In this document: positions 48,514 through 56,567 of the stretch, piece by piece
Layout of the letters: every line of letters starts with the position of its first letter
Position numbering within the stretch: the first letter of the stretch is position 1
Virus record (IMG/VR): IMGVR_UViG_3300034062_004597
Span: 1 to 63,541 of that record
Direction: 5' to 3' (one strand)
DNA length: 63,541 nt
Origin: a virus
Notes under the pieces: model-generated
What the model saw: only the letters and a program-made list of their open reading frames with translations
What the model was told of the DNA's origin: nothing
Database searches by the model: none
Translations under genes and position numbers: made by a program

Positions 48514-51500
48514 ATGATATACACTATAGGAAGGGTTGACGCTCCCGTAATTGTCGTCTTAACACAACCAAACTACGCAGACATTAAGAAAGGTGAACTT
48601 GCTTCTGGACAAGAACGAGACGCTATCTTATCTATCTTTGAAAGCAGAGGGATCAGCAGAGATGATGTTTGCATCACATGTGTGTACAACACAGACAATA
48701 AAATTGTATCAACAAAAGCAAATGCTGACCGCTATGTTGATAGCTGGTTAAAGCCGTTCATCAAATCACACAAGCGAAGATTGATCGTACCGATGGGTAA
48801 CGATGCTTCGTATGCTGTAGGCGTACTCAAAGACATTGCAGGCGTTAACTTAGTTCGTGGATCAAACTGTAGCTCTGAAGACTATCCAGGCGTACCGATC
48901 TTCCCAACAATCAATGTTTACTTTATCATGCAGACTCCTGATGAGGCAGATGATGTAAGTATCGACGTTCGCAACGCAGTAAACGCTCTAAGAGGATTTG
49001 ACTATAACTTGCCAGAACTTGACATTAGGGATTTGGAAACTCCTGATGACGTGCGAAATATGTTCCTCGAAGCGGCGGAAGAAGGTATCTGTGGATATGA
49101 CTTTGAAACTGATACTGGTGAGAAGCATATTGCAACGGCTGTAACAGCCTCGTTCTACACAGGAAGAAAGAATGACGATGGTGTGCCAATCGTTTACTTC
49201 TGGGGAGCTTATGATCTATTAGTTCCTAGATTCTCAGAAGACCATTTGAAGAAGATGGGGAAAGCATTCAAAGTGTTCTTCTCGAATGCAAAAGATAATT
49301 TCAAGTTGCTGGCCTGGAATATGGGCTTCGATGATGCTGTAGCTCAGCACAACTACTTCGATGACGAAGAGTGGGAAGGCTCTGACGAAGATGGAATGCT
49401 TTATGAGTGGGGAGTTGACAACAGAACTTATAACGGACTCAAAGAAGCTGCGTTCCGAAGGCTTGGCTATCCAAACTATGATGGCCCCGTTGATGAACAC
49501 GTTAAGGCTATCTCAGCTAGACGAGGAAAGAATCTAGTACACCCAGACGACTTCAGAACTCTCGAAAGATTTGGTCAAGAAGCACAAGTTGAAATTTTGA
49601 AGAGCGGCAAGGAAAAGCTGACTTGGCCTAAGACTCTCGATAAGAAGACAGCGGCATGGGCATTGGTTCCTTACGATGATCTTCGCCTGTACAATGCTTA
49701 CGACGCATACTTCACCGTTGAAGTTATCAAGGTTCTAAAGCCGCTGGTCAAGAAGTACAAACTCGAAAACTCGCAGAAGCTAAGACACCGAATCGCTAAG
49801 ATGTTTATGAAGTCCGAGCTTCGTGGATTCCAGTGCGACGTTAAAGCTAACAGAGAAATCAGTGCCGAGCTAGGTGAGTTAATTGAATCATCGAAGAATC
49901 TTTGCCTTAAAGAACTTGATGAACTATTCGAGGACATTAGAGTATTGGAGTTGAATGTGTCGGATGGCAAGTTTGTACTTAACTCTGGGGATAACCTTGC
50001 GAAAATTCTGTACGGTAAGCCGACTGCTATGCCAGCGATTGTTCCAGTGAATGAGCGTGTGAGCAAGAAGCACAAAGCAATTATCGCAGACTTCAACGCA
50101 GAGTTCTACTCGCAAACAGAGAAGGTTAAGGCATTAGTTGATTCTGGTGCTATGGACATCACAGCCATTGATGCGAAGATCAAACACGCATTCAACGTTG
50201 TACATGGCGATGCTGGTATACCATACACCACTTCGATGCAAGACCAATACCTGCACGGATTCTACGTACCAAAATTGTTCACTAAGAATGGTAAGCCATC
50301 TGTGACTGCTGGTGTGCTGAACAATCTTTACGCCGAAAAGCCAATGGAGTTGCTGAAGTACATTCTGATGTACAGACGTGCGTACAAGTTGAAGTCAACG
50401 TTTGTGGACTCGATTTACAATAAGCTGGACGCTGATGGTATTCTTCGCTACAGACTTAATGCTATTGGCACGAATACGGGCCGTGTGAGTTCTTGCGTTC
50501 AGCTTGGTACAGTTGTTAACACCATTGATGGGGCTAAGAACATTGAGGATTTGAAGATTGGCGACATGGTGCTAGGACATGATGGACTTTACCATGCTTG
50601 TGAATCTGATGCCTATACAAAACCACAAGCAATGTTCTACAGAGTGATCAATGCTAATGGTGATAGTATCGTATGTACTGAGAGCCATAGATTCTACACA
50701 GAAAGAGGTTGGAAGGATTGCAACCAATTAGTGCCTGGTTCAACACTCCTATACACATATAAGAATGGTGAATTCAGTTTGGTGGAAGTAGATCGGATTG
50801 AAAAAGAGTACGTAGGCATTCCCTGGGACGTTGCAGTTGAAGGATGTCATAGTTATGTTGCACAAGGGTTTGTAAACCATAACAGCAAGCCGAATTGCCA
50901 GAACTTTGTGAAGTATATTCGTGGACAAATGATTCCTCGTGAGGGTTATGAGTTTGTCGAGTTTGACCTTTCACAAGCTGAAATCCGTGCTATCGCTGCA
51001 TTCTCCGGTGACAAGAGACTTATCGCTGCTCTCTATGAGAAAGACATGCACCGATACATTGCATCTCTTATCTTCAAGAAGCCAATGGAAGAGGTTACGG
51101 ACTACGAACGTAAGGCCAGTAAAGCGCAACCATTGACATCCAATATCTTGACTCCGAATGGTTGGGTAAAGATGGGTGATTTGTCTGAGGGAGATTATGT
51201 AATTGGATCGAATGGTGGTGCCACGCGAGTCATGGGCATATTTCCACAGGGGGAAAAGCAGGTTTATAAGGTTAACGTAGGTGGACACGTAGTAGAATGC
51301 TCTGAAGATCACTGGTGGACTGTGTTTGATAGGAAGTATCGAAAGGATGTTTTGATGACCACAAAAGAAATACAAGATGCTGGTCTCAAATTTAACAAAA
51401 CAAATAGATTTGCTATTAAGACAGTTGACCCAGTAAAGTTCACTAAAACTCAACTGCCGCTGCACCCATACGTTTTAGGTGTTATGCTGGGTGATGGTCA

Positions 51501-52800
51501 CTTTACAGATTCATCCTTCTCTACTAATGACGTTGAGATAGCTGAAAGAGTCAGAGAATTGCTAGGGTGTGAGTACGAAGTCAGGTTGCTACCGAAAGAC
51601 GTACCAAACAAAGTAGATAGCTACAGGATAACGCAGGCATTCAAAGGAGCCAAATCTGGTAAGGCCTTAAATGCTATACTTCGTAATTTAGGATTTAACC
51701 ACAACAGCAAGTCGCATGAGAAATTTATCCCTGATATGTACAAGTACGCTAGTCTTGAAGACAGAATGTGGTTGTTGCGCGGACTAATGGACACTGATGG
51801 AACGTGCGATGCAAGTAAGCCGCAGGCTACGTACACAACTGTTAGTGATAGATTTCGAGATGACGTTATGGAGTTAGTGCGGTCACTCGGCGGCACAACC
51901 AGCAGCCACTCTGAGTACGGTAGTTACATAGATAAAGATGGCAACAAAGTACAAGGAAGATTGGCACATAGGGTCAGAGTCACCGTTCCGAATGATCCAT
52001 TCTCATTGGACAGAAAATCTAGTAGATGGAACATTAAGAAGTACCACGACAAAACGTTCATGCAACCAATTCTAGGTATTGAATCCACGGATGATTATGT
52101 GCCTATGCAGTGTATTCGTGTTGATAGTCCTGATAGCTTGTATGTAACTGATGGGTATGTCCTCACACATAATACGATCATCTTCGGGATTTTATACGGA
52201 CTCAGCCACATTAGCCTAGCTGTAGCCATCAATTGTAGCGAAGAAGAAGCACAAGACTTCATCGAATTCTTCTATGCTGCATTCCCTGATGTTAAGATTT
52301 GGCTTGATAAGCAGATCGAACTAGCAAAGGTTGCGCCGTACAAGGCACGAACTCCGTGGGGAACGATGCGATCCACAAAGAATATCTTCTCAGTCAGCAA
52401 GAAAGAAATCAAGCACATGGAGAACGTGTCTCAAAATATGCCGATCCAAGGTGCTGCTGGTGAACTGACACTTTACTACATCTGTGAAATCATGGATGAA
52501 GTGAAGCGTCAAGGATGGGATGTCCACATGATCAATACTACCCACGACTCCTGTACGCTGGAAGTACCGATTGGATTGTCTGAGCGTGTCATAGAGCTTG
52601 TGGAGAAGGTTGTGGCTGCCCCAGCACCCGTAGCTCCACTAGACACGGTTGTATTCAAGGCAGACATTGAAGTAAGCATGTTCTGGTCTTGTGAGCCTAA
52701 CGTCCGAAAGGCGATTGATCCAAAATACGACACTCCTGACTCAACATTCCCGTGGGATATTGTCCTCGGGATCGACGACACTGAACCTGTAACGGTTTGA
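48514..52800 (+). CDS. Family A DNA polymerase with UDG-like domain and two inteins
   Basis: 1428-aa precursor; about 948 aa after removal of two inteins (residues 661-790 and 871-1220). Order: a UDG family 4-like domain (about 1-165: LASGQERDAILSIFESRGIS), then a 3'-5' exonuclease with GYDFETDT, LAWNMGFDDAVAQHN and YNAYDAYF. The polymerase domain follows with TGRVSS-SKPNCQN, motif A EFVEFDLSQAEIRAIAAFSG, motif B RKASK-TIIFGILYG and motif C THDSCTLEVP. It copies the phage genome. Both inteins sit in the most conserved active-site motifs. Motif C has HDS instead of HDE, as seen in other phage enzymes. Confidence 0.93.
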   Translation: MIYTIGRVDAPVIVVLTQPNYADIKKGELASGQERDAILSIFESRGISRDDVCITCVYNTDNKIVSTKANADRYVDSWLKPFIKSHKRRLIVPMGNDASYAVGVLKDIAGVNLVRGSNCSSEDYPGVPIFPTINVYFIMQTPDEADDVSIDVRNAVNALRGFDYNLPELDIRDLETPDDVRNMFLEAAEEGICGYDFETDTGEKHIATAVTASFYTGRKNDDGVPIVYFWGAYDLLVPRFSEDHLKKMGKAFKVFFSNAKDNFKLLAWNMGFDDAVAQHNYFDDEEWEGSDEDGMLYEWGVDNRTYNGLKEAAFRRLGYPNYDGPVDEHVKAISARRGKNLVHPDDFRTLERFGQEAQVEILKSGKEKLTWPKTLDKKTAAWALVPYDDLRLYNAYDAYFTVEVIKVLKPLVKKYKLENSQKLRHRIAKMFMKSELRGFQCDVKANREISAELGELIESSKNLCLKELDELFEDIRVLELNVSDGKFVLNSGDNLAKILYGKPTAMPAIVPVNERVSKKHKAIIADFNAEFYSQTEKVKALVDSGAMDITAIDAKIKHAFNVVHGDAGIPYTTSMQDQYLHGFYVPKLFTKNGKPSVTAGVLNNLYAEKPMELLKYILMYRRAYKLKSTFVDSIYNKLDADGILRYRLNAIGTNTGRVSSCVQLGTVVNTIDGAKNIEDLKIGDMVLGHDGLYHACESDAYTKPQAMFYRVINANGDSIVCTESHRFYTERGWKDCNQLVPGSTLLYTYKNGEFSLVEVDRIEKEYVGIPWDVAVEGCHSYVAQGFVNHNSKPNCQNFVKYIRGQMIPREGYEFVEFDLSQAEIRAIAAFSGDKRLIAALYEKDMHRYIASLIFKKPMEEVTDYERKASKAQPLTSNILTPNGWVKMGDLSEGDYVIGSNGGATRVMGIFPQGEKQVYKVNVGGHVVECSEDHWWTVFDRKYRKDVLMTTKEIQDAGLKFNKTNRFAIKTVDPVKFTKTQLPLHPYVLGVMLGDGHFTDSSFSTNDVEIAERVRELLGCEYEVRLLPKDVPNKVDSYRITQAFKGAKSGKALNAILRNLGFNHNSKSHEKFIPDMYKYASLEDRMWLLRGLMDTDGTCDASKPQATYTTVSDRFRDDVMELVRSLGGTTSSHSEYGSYIDKDGNKVQGRLAHRVRVTVPNDPFSLDRKSSRWNIKKYHDKTFMQPILGIESTDDYVPMQCIRVDSPDSLYVTDGYVLTHNTIIFGILYGLSHISLAVAINCSEEEAQDFIEFFYAAFPDVKIWLDKQIELAKVAPYKARTPWGTMRSTKNIFSVSKKEIKHMENVSQNMPIQGAAGELTLYYICEIMDEVKRQGWDVHMINTTHDSCTLEVPIGLSERVIELVEKVVAAPAPVAPLDTVVFKADIEVSMFWSCEPNVRKAIDPKYDTPDSTFPWDIVLGIDDTEPVTV
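50494..50883 (+). other. Mini-intein 1 in DNA polymerase (130 aa)
   Basis: Begins with Cys (CVQLGTVVNTIDGAKNIEDL), block A/B features GDMVLGHDG and VCTESHRFYTERGWKD (T-x-x-H), and ends with GCHSYVAQGFVNHN followed by +1 Ser. Removal restores TGRVSSSKPNCQN, the conserved family A motif TGRxSSSxPNxQN. No homing endonuclease domain is present, so it is a natural mini-intein. Confidence 0.93.
51124..52173 (+). mobile_element. Intein 2 in DNA polymerase, class 3-like, LAGLIDADG
   Basis: 350 aa. First residue Ala (AQPLTSNILTPNGWVKMGDL), block B CSEDHWWTV, endonuclease motifs YVLGVMLGDGHF and LLRGLMDTDGTC. Block F reads MQCIRVDSPDSLYVTDGYVL and the end is THN, with +1 Thr. Ala1 plus Trp in block B, Cys in block F and Thr in block G match the WCT signature of class 3 inteins. 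Splicing restores RKASKTIIFGILYG, polymerase motif B. Confidence 0.9.
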
Positions 52801-52808
52801 GGTACAAT
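52795..52808 (+). promoter_or_regulatory. Promoter motif GTTTGAGGTACAAT
   Basis: Identical 14-mer to the thyX promoter at 8202-8215 (minus). The -10-like TACAAT is 52803-52808, about 70 nt before the 205-aa gene. The ATG overlapping the hexamer (52807) opens a 23-codon frame that is unlikely to be used. Confidence 0.5.
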
Positions 52809-52877
52809 GATAGTAAGGCCCAGAGAGATTTTTGGAATTTATCTAAAGTTTTTTGGGCGGAACACGGAAAATAAGTA

Positions 52878-53495
52878 ATGACCGACCAGAAAGCGTTTGA
52901 CACCAAGGTAAGCGACCTAGAACAATCATTGATCAACTATGCTATCGTTAGCGCAACAGCAGTAACGAAGCGATCACCAGAGCAGGCTACTTTGTTTGGG
53001 AAGGCAGAAGAATACATTCGCCTGAACTTCAAAGAAGCAATCGAGCTTGAGATTCGAGATGACATCCACAAGATTAACGCTCGTAAGCTAAACATTGCAG
53101 AGCTTAATGAAAGACTTGACTCTCCAGACCTAAAGCCAAAGCCATTCCCGTCTGAGTACGCACACAATGCAGTATCGAATTATGTGGTTGGTACGGTTAA
53201 CACTGTCATGGAGCTTTACAGCATCCTAGAACGTGTTACGGTTGTCACTGAGTTCATTGATACTCGGTATGACCGAATCAAAGCTATCGTAAGGGCAGTA
53301 TTGTCCTCACACGAGAAAACAGAAGCTGATGCGATTACGCAATTGATCATCCCTAGCGATATTGCTCGAACGTTGCAATACCATAAGGAGATTGAGGAAA
53401 TTATCAAACTTCGCATTAAGGCTTTTGAGTACGCTGACTCGCAGATACAGAAATTGTTAAAGATCAATGTAGATGCGGTTCAAAAGAATCTGTAG
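52878..53495 (+). CDS. Hypothetical helical protein, 205 aa
   Basis: ATG 52878, first gene of the recombination cluster, with its own promoter. Almost entirely charged helix (KVSDLEQSLINYAIVSATAV, DIARTLQYHKEIEEIIKLRI), so probably a coiled-coil protein. It stands before an SSB-like protein and RecA, suggesting a mediator or loader function, but no family is recognised. Confidence 0.65.
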   Translation: MTDQKAFDTKVSDLEQSLINYAIVSATAVTKRSPEQATLFGKAEEYIRLNFKEAIELEIRDDIHKINARKLNIAELNERLDSPDLKPKPFPSEYAHNAVSNYVVGTVNTVMELYSILERVTVVTEFIDTRYDRIKAIVRAVLSSHEKTEADAITQLIIPSDIARTLQYHKEIEEIIKLRIKAFEYADSQIQKLLKINVDAVQKNL

Positions 53496-53548
53496 GAAAC
53501 AACTGTTTCTGACGACCCAAACAAATACACAAAAACACACATAACACA

Positions 53549-54445
53549 ATGAGTAACAACAAAGCATCAACATTATTTGGCAACCCAACAGACGCCTACG
53601 TAGCATCCGACGTTAAGAGCAACGAACGTGGTAACCCACTGGAGTTCACTTACCGAGGTAAGAGCGTACAGGTTGGCGAGTCATTCACATTCCGACTCCT
53701 TTCTCTCGATAAGCGAGTGGTTAAGGAAGTGCGAATGCGATCAATCAAGTATGTCGTTAACAAGAAGGATGGCGGTACGGCTACAATCTACAAGTCCATT
53801 CCAGCGTTTAGCGACGAAGAAATCAAGGGTAAGACAACTCCAGATGGTGAACCACTGTCTAGCTTCCCTGTGTCAACACAGTATCGACTTCCTGTGTTTG
53901 TCTACAGCAAGACTGTGAAGGATGGTAAGTCCACAAAGGTAGAGAAAGTTGAAGAACTTCGATTTATCTCTGTGACTCCAACCATGTACACCCAATTGCT
54001 CACAATTCCAGATTCGGAAACTGACAACGATTACTCGTTCAGCGAAGATTCTGCAAAGCCTGATTACGATTTGAAGATCGTGGCAGAGGCTGGCAAGGAC
54101 AAGGACAGTGTTCGATACCGAGTAACAGTATCCACGTCTAAGGATTCGTCTGAGCGATACCGTGTAACTGACGGTGAGGCATTGGCTCCTTGGGTCGAAG
54201 ATGGAACTCTTTCTAAGGAAGTTCGTCTTGCTGTGATCGAAGCTATGGGCTATGATCAGTCGATGGAATACCTTGAAGAGCAAATCAAGGCTAGCACATC
54301 ACGAGCCGATGATACCCGTCCAGCATCTGCTGTTCCAACGGGTGTGTTCAGCGGTGACGATGCGGCTGATGAGGTTGAAGAAGAATCGAAGCCTGCACCA
54401 AAGGAAAAGAAGTCGGCGGCAGCAGTCAAGTTTGATTTTGAATAA
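53549..54445 (+). CDS. Putative ssDNA-binding protein
   Basis: 298 aa. Beta-rich core (residues 25-215; GESFTFRLLSLDKRVVKEVR, EELRFISVTPTMYTQLL) that could be an OB-fold. An acidic, disordered C-terminal tail (DDAADEVEEESKPAPKEKKS) ends with the motif VKFDFE. An acidic tail with a terminal aromatic/acidic patch is the hallmark of SSB and gp2.5-type proteins, which use it to contact replication partners. Immediately upstream of recA. Sequence similarity to known SSBs is not evident, so this is an inference. Confidence 0.5.
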   Translation: MSNNKASTLFGNPTDAYVASDVKSNERGNPLEFTYRGKSVQVGESFTFRLLSLDKRVVKEVRMRSIKYVVNKKDGGTATIYKSIPAFSDEEIKGKTTPDGEPLSSFPVSTQYRLPVFVYSKTVKDGKSTKVEKVEELRFISVTPTMYTQLLTIPDSETDNDYSFSEDSAKPDYDLKIVAEAGKDKDSVRYRVTVSTSKDSSERYRVTDGEALAPWVEDGTLSKEVRLAVIEAMGYDQSMEYLEEQIKASTSRADDTRPASAVPTGVFSGDDAADEVEEESKPAPKEKKSAAAVKFDFE

Positions 54446-54452
54446 GGAGAAC

Positions 54453-54485
54453 ATGTGGGGTGTTTGTACGCAGACACCCTGCTAA
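54453..54485 (+). CDS. 10-aa leader peptide upstream of recA
   Basis: Frame MWGVCTQTPC with a strong Shine-Dalgarno (AAGGAG, spacing 4 nt in the run AAGGAGAACATG). It ends in TAA 6 nt before the recA ATG. A 9-bp hairpin covers most of it. recA itself has no SD, so ribosomes finishing the leader may reinitiate at recA. Confidence 0.45.
   Translation: MWGVCTQTPC
54458..54479 (+). promoter_or_regulatory. Hairpin in the recA leader
   Basis: GGGTGTTTG and CAGACACCC pair over 9 bp (one G-T pair) around a TACG tetraloop. No T-tract follows. It lies inside the leader peptide and 12 nt before the recA start, a layout suited to translational control. Confidence 0.6.
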
Positions 54486-54491
54486 GCTATT

Positions 54492-55532
54492 ATGGGCAAA
54501 ATCAAAACAAAATTCGATGGCTTACCTGAGCCAACAGAGCCGCTAAAGGTTGAGTTTATCAGCACTGGTTCTGACGCAATTGACGCCATGCTCGGTGGTG
54601 GAATCCCAAGAACCCGCATTACGCAGGTTTATGGGCCAGAAGACTCGTGCAAAACTGTCTTTGCTTACCGCATTGCAGCTATGGCACAGCGCAAGTACCC
54701 TGACGAAGTTGTAGTATGGATTGACGTAGAACGTACATTCAATGCAGACTTTGCAGAGCTTAACGGTGTGGACATGTCGAGACTTCGGTATCACGCTGCG
54801 ACGAAAGCAGAAGATGTTGCAAATCTTCTTGTCAGGTACGCATGGGCAGAATCCGGTGTGTCACTAATCGTTGTGGATTCTATCGGTCACACTAATCCAG
54901 CATCTAGGATGGATGCTGAGGCGTTTGTTAAGGACTACAATCAAGCGATGGGTAAGAACCCGAAGATCAATACTGACATGGCAAAGAATGTCACCGAAGG
55001 TATTGCAAGGCCAGGTGGGGCTGCTGTCCTAGCTGTTAACCAGATTCGGTTCAAACTTGGCGGGTATGGTGATCCAGAAACAACTCCAGGTGGGCAGAAC
55101 TTGAAACACTCTCTGTCTCTTAACCTACGTGTTGGTAAGGCAAAATCAATTGATGTGCCAACTCCAGGGTATGGCGTAGAGATTCGGGTTCGTGTAAAGC
55201 GTTCTAAGTTGGGTAAGAGCAACGTAGCTACTACCGACAACAACCACTTGAAAGTGTACTTCGCCAAGGATGGTATCGAAGACGCTGACATTTACAATAT
55301 GCGGGATGAGGCCATTCGACGTGGTATCATCTCCAAGTCTGGTGCTTGGTACACAAGTACAGAAATTCCAGGCTTGAAGTCGCAAGGAGATGCAAAGCTG
55401 TTCGCACTGCTCAAGGGTAGCGCAGAACTGCAGGAAACACTCCGAAGGGCTATCGCAGAAGCTCCAGAGGCGTTTGTGTTCGGTGGGCAGGATGTACCTG
55501 AACTGGAAGATGAGTTGGACGCCGATCAATGA
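54492..55532 (+). CDS. recA: RecA recombinase with altered Walker A
   Basis: 346 aa, near normal RecA length (about 350). Features: TGSDAIDAMLGGGIPRTRIT, P-loop GPEDSCKT, WIDVERTFNADFA, Walker B LIVVDSIGHTNP and the strongly conserved NQIRFKLGGYGDPETTPGGQ (L2). An acidic C terminus (ELEDELDADQ) completes it. The canonical P-loop is GPESSGKT; here the invariant Gly before Lys is Cys (codon TGC). Whether this lowers ATPase activity is unknown. It overlaps the primase catalytic gene by 4 nt. Confidence 0.92.
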   Translation: MGKIKTKFDGLPEPTEPLKVEFISTGSDAIDAMLGGGIPRTRITQVYGPEDSCKTVFAYRIAAMAQRKYPDEVVVWIDVERTFNADFAELNGVDMSRLRYHAATKAEDVANLLVRYAWAESGVSLIVVDSIGHTNPASRMDAEAFVKDYNQAMGKNPKINTDMAKNVTEGIARPGGAAVLAVNQIRFKLGGYGDPETTPGGQNLKHSLSLNLRVGKAKSIDVPTPGYGVEIRVRVKRSKLGKSNVATTDNNHLKVYFAKDGIEDADIYNMRDEAIRRGIISKSGAWYTSTEIPGLKSQGDAKLFALLKGSAELQETLRRAIAEAPEAFVFGGQDVPELEDELDADQ

Positions 55533-56218
55533 TAAAGTTAGTTGCTGAAGAATGTCTTCAAGACAAATTTGTACAGCAAGTAACAGAACGAGTATCGACT
55601 AGCGAGGATGCTAGTCGGTACTTGGAAAGTAGAGGAATTAACGAAGATGCTATATTCAAATTTGGAATTGGCTATTTTGATGATAGCGAATACTCTGCGT
55701 TTTATCGCAGGATACTTTTCCCGGTTAAAGACATGGCTGGGAATGTTCTGACCTACCAAGGCAGAGCAAACTTCCTGTGGAAAGAACTCGGTAAACCCAA
55801 GTATTGGCATGGTCAATATGACAAGTCAAACTTCCTTTATGGTCTGTACGAGAACTATCACAAGATTCTCAAAGAAGATTATGTCTTTGTGGTCGAAGGG
55901 CCAATAGATGTCATCTCTCTTTGGCAGGTGGGTGTTCCAGCAGTAGCACTATTCTCAACCGTTCTAACAAAACCCCAAGCTATGCTCCTGCGCATGTTCA
56001 CAAAGAACGTAGTGCTGCTGCTTGACGCAGACGAAGCTGGCGGCAAAGGGTCAAATAAAGCTGCTAAAGTGCTTGAAGATTTAGGCATGAACTATGTACA
56101 GGTGCGTTCTCCGGGCAAGGACGCCAACGAAATGTACTGCGATGACGAAATTGGCCCGGAAAAGTTGTATAATTCTTGTATGGAAGTGGTGAATGTTAAA
56201 TTCAGAACAATACTCTGA
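55529..56218 (+). CDS. Primase catalytic half (DnaG core with TOPRIM)
   Basis: 229 aa. DnaG N-terminal catalytic region (EDASRYLESRGINEDAIFKF, then FYRRILFPVKDMAGNVLTYQ and GRA), followed by TOPRIM: VFVVEGPIDVISLW (Glu), then VVLLLDADEAGGKGSNKAAK (D-x-D) and SPGKDANEMY. The zinc domain and the C-terminal helicase-binding domain are missing. The zinc domain is encoded at 45342-45842. It synthesises RNA primers. Confidence 0.87.
   Translation: MIKLVAEECLQDKFVQQVTERVSTSEDASRYLESRGINEDAIFKFGIGYFDDSEYSAFYRRILFPVKDMAGNVLTYQGRANFLWKELGKPKYWHGQYDKSNFLYGLYENYHKILKEDYVFVVEGPIDVISLWQVGVPAVALFSTVLTKPQAMLLRMFTKNVVLLLDADEAGGKGSNKAAKVLEDLGMNYVQVRSPGKDANEMYCDDEIGPEKLYNSCMEVVNVKFRTIL
56168..56173 (+). promoter_or_regulatory. 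-10 element inside the primase gene
   Basis: TTGTATAAT followed by 6 nt and an ATG at 56180 that is in the primase frame (12 residues left). The likely target is the 124-aa gene starting 13 nt downstream at 56193. Confidence 0.35.
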
Positions 56219-56567
56219 TTACTTGAAAGAAATTGATTCAGAGGTGAGAGGTGCGCTCAAAATCATTAGGATATGGGATGACGCCGCTTTTGAATACTTT
56301 GGATGTAGGTTGACAAAAAAGCAAGTGAAAAGGCTAGTAGGCAAGTTTCTCAAAAACGAGACTGCAGCCAGAATGGATGTAGTGGAGCTTGTTTACGAAG
56401 CTATTCGTAATACATTACTTGCGGAAGATGATTGGGACAATGCAGAAAAATTGCACAACGCATTTCACTCGTCTGTTTGCTGGAGTATTGAAGACAGGAA
56501 AGCTCGTGTGGCTGCACTAATGCAGGAACTTGTTATGGTTTCACAGGAGATACTTTGCGAACAATAA
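56193..56567 (+). CDS. Hypothetical helical protein, 124 aa
   Basis: Overlaps the primase gene by 26 nt and the Rad50-N gene by 13 nt. Mostly helical (RLTKKQVKRLVGKFLKNETA, MQELVMVSQEILCEQ). No recognised family. Being wedged between primase and Rad50 suggests a partner of one of them. Confidence 0.6.
   Translation: MLNSEQYSDYLKEIDSEVRGALKIIRIWDDAAFEYFGCRLTKKQVKRLVGKFLKNETAARMDVVELVYEAIRNTLLAEDDWDNAEKLHNAFHSSVCWSIEDRKARVAALMQELVMVSQEILCEQ

Noticed and set aside
50971-51465. Leftward 164-aa open frame opposite the polymerase intein region
   Set aside because: Antisense of intein and polymerase motif A coding sequence; no family and no start signal.
52807-52878. 23-codon frame between polymerase and the 205-aa gene
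   Set aside because: Its ATG lies within the -10 hexamer of the promoter, so it would not be in the transcript from that promoter.
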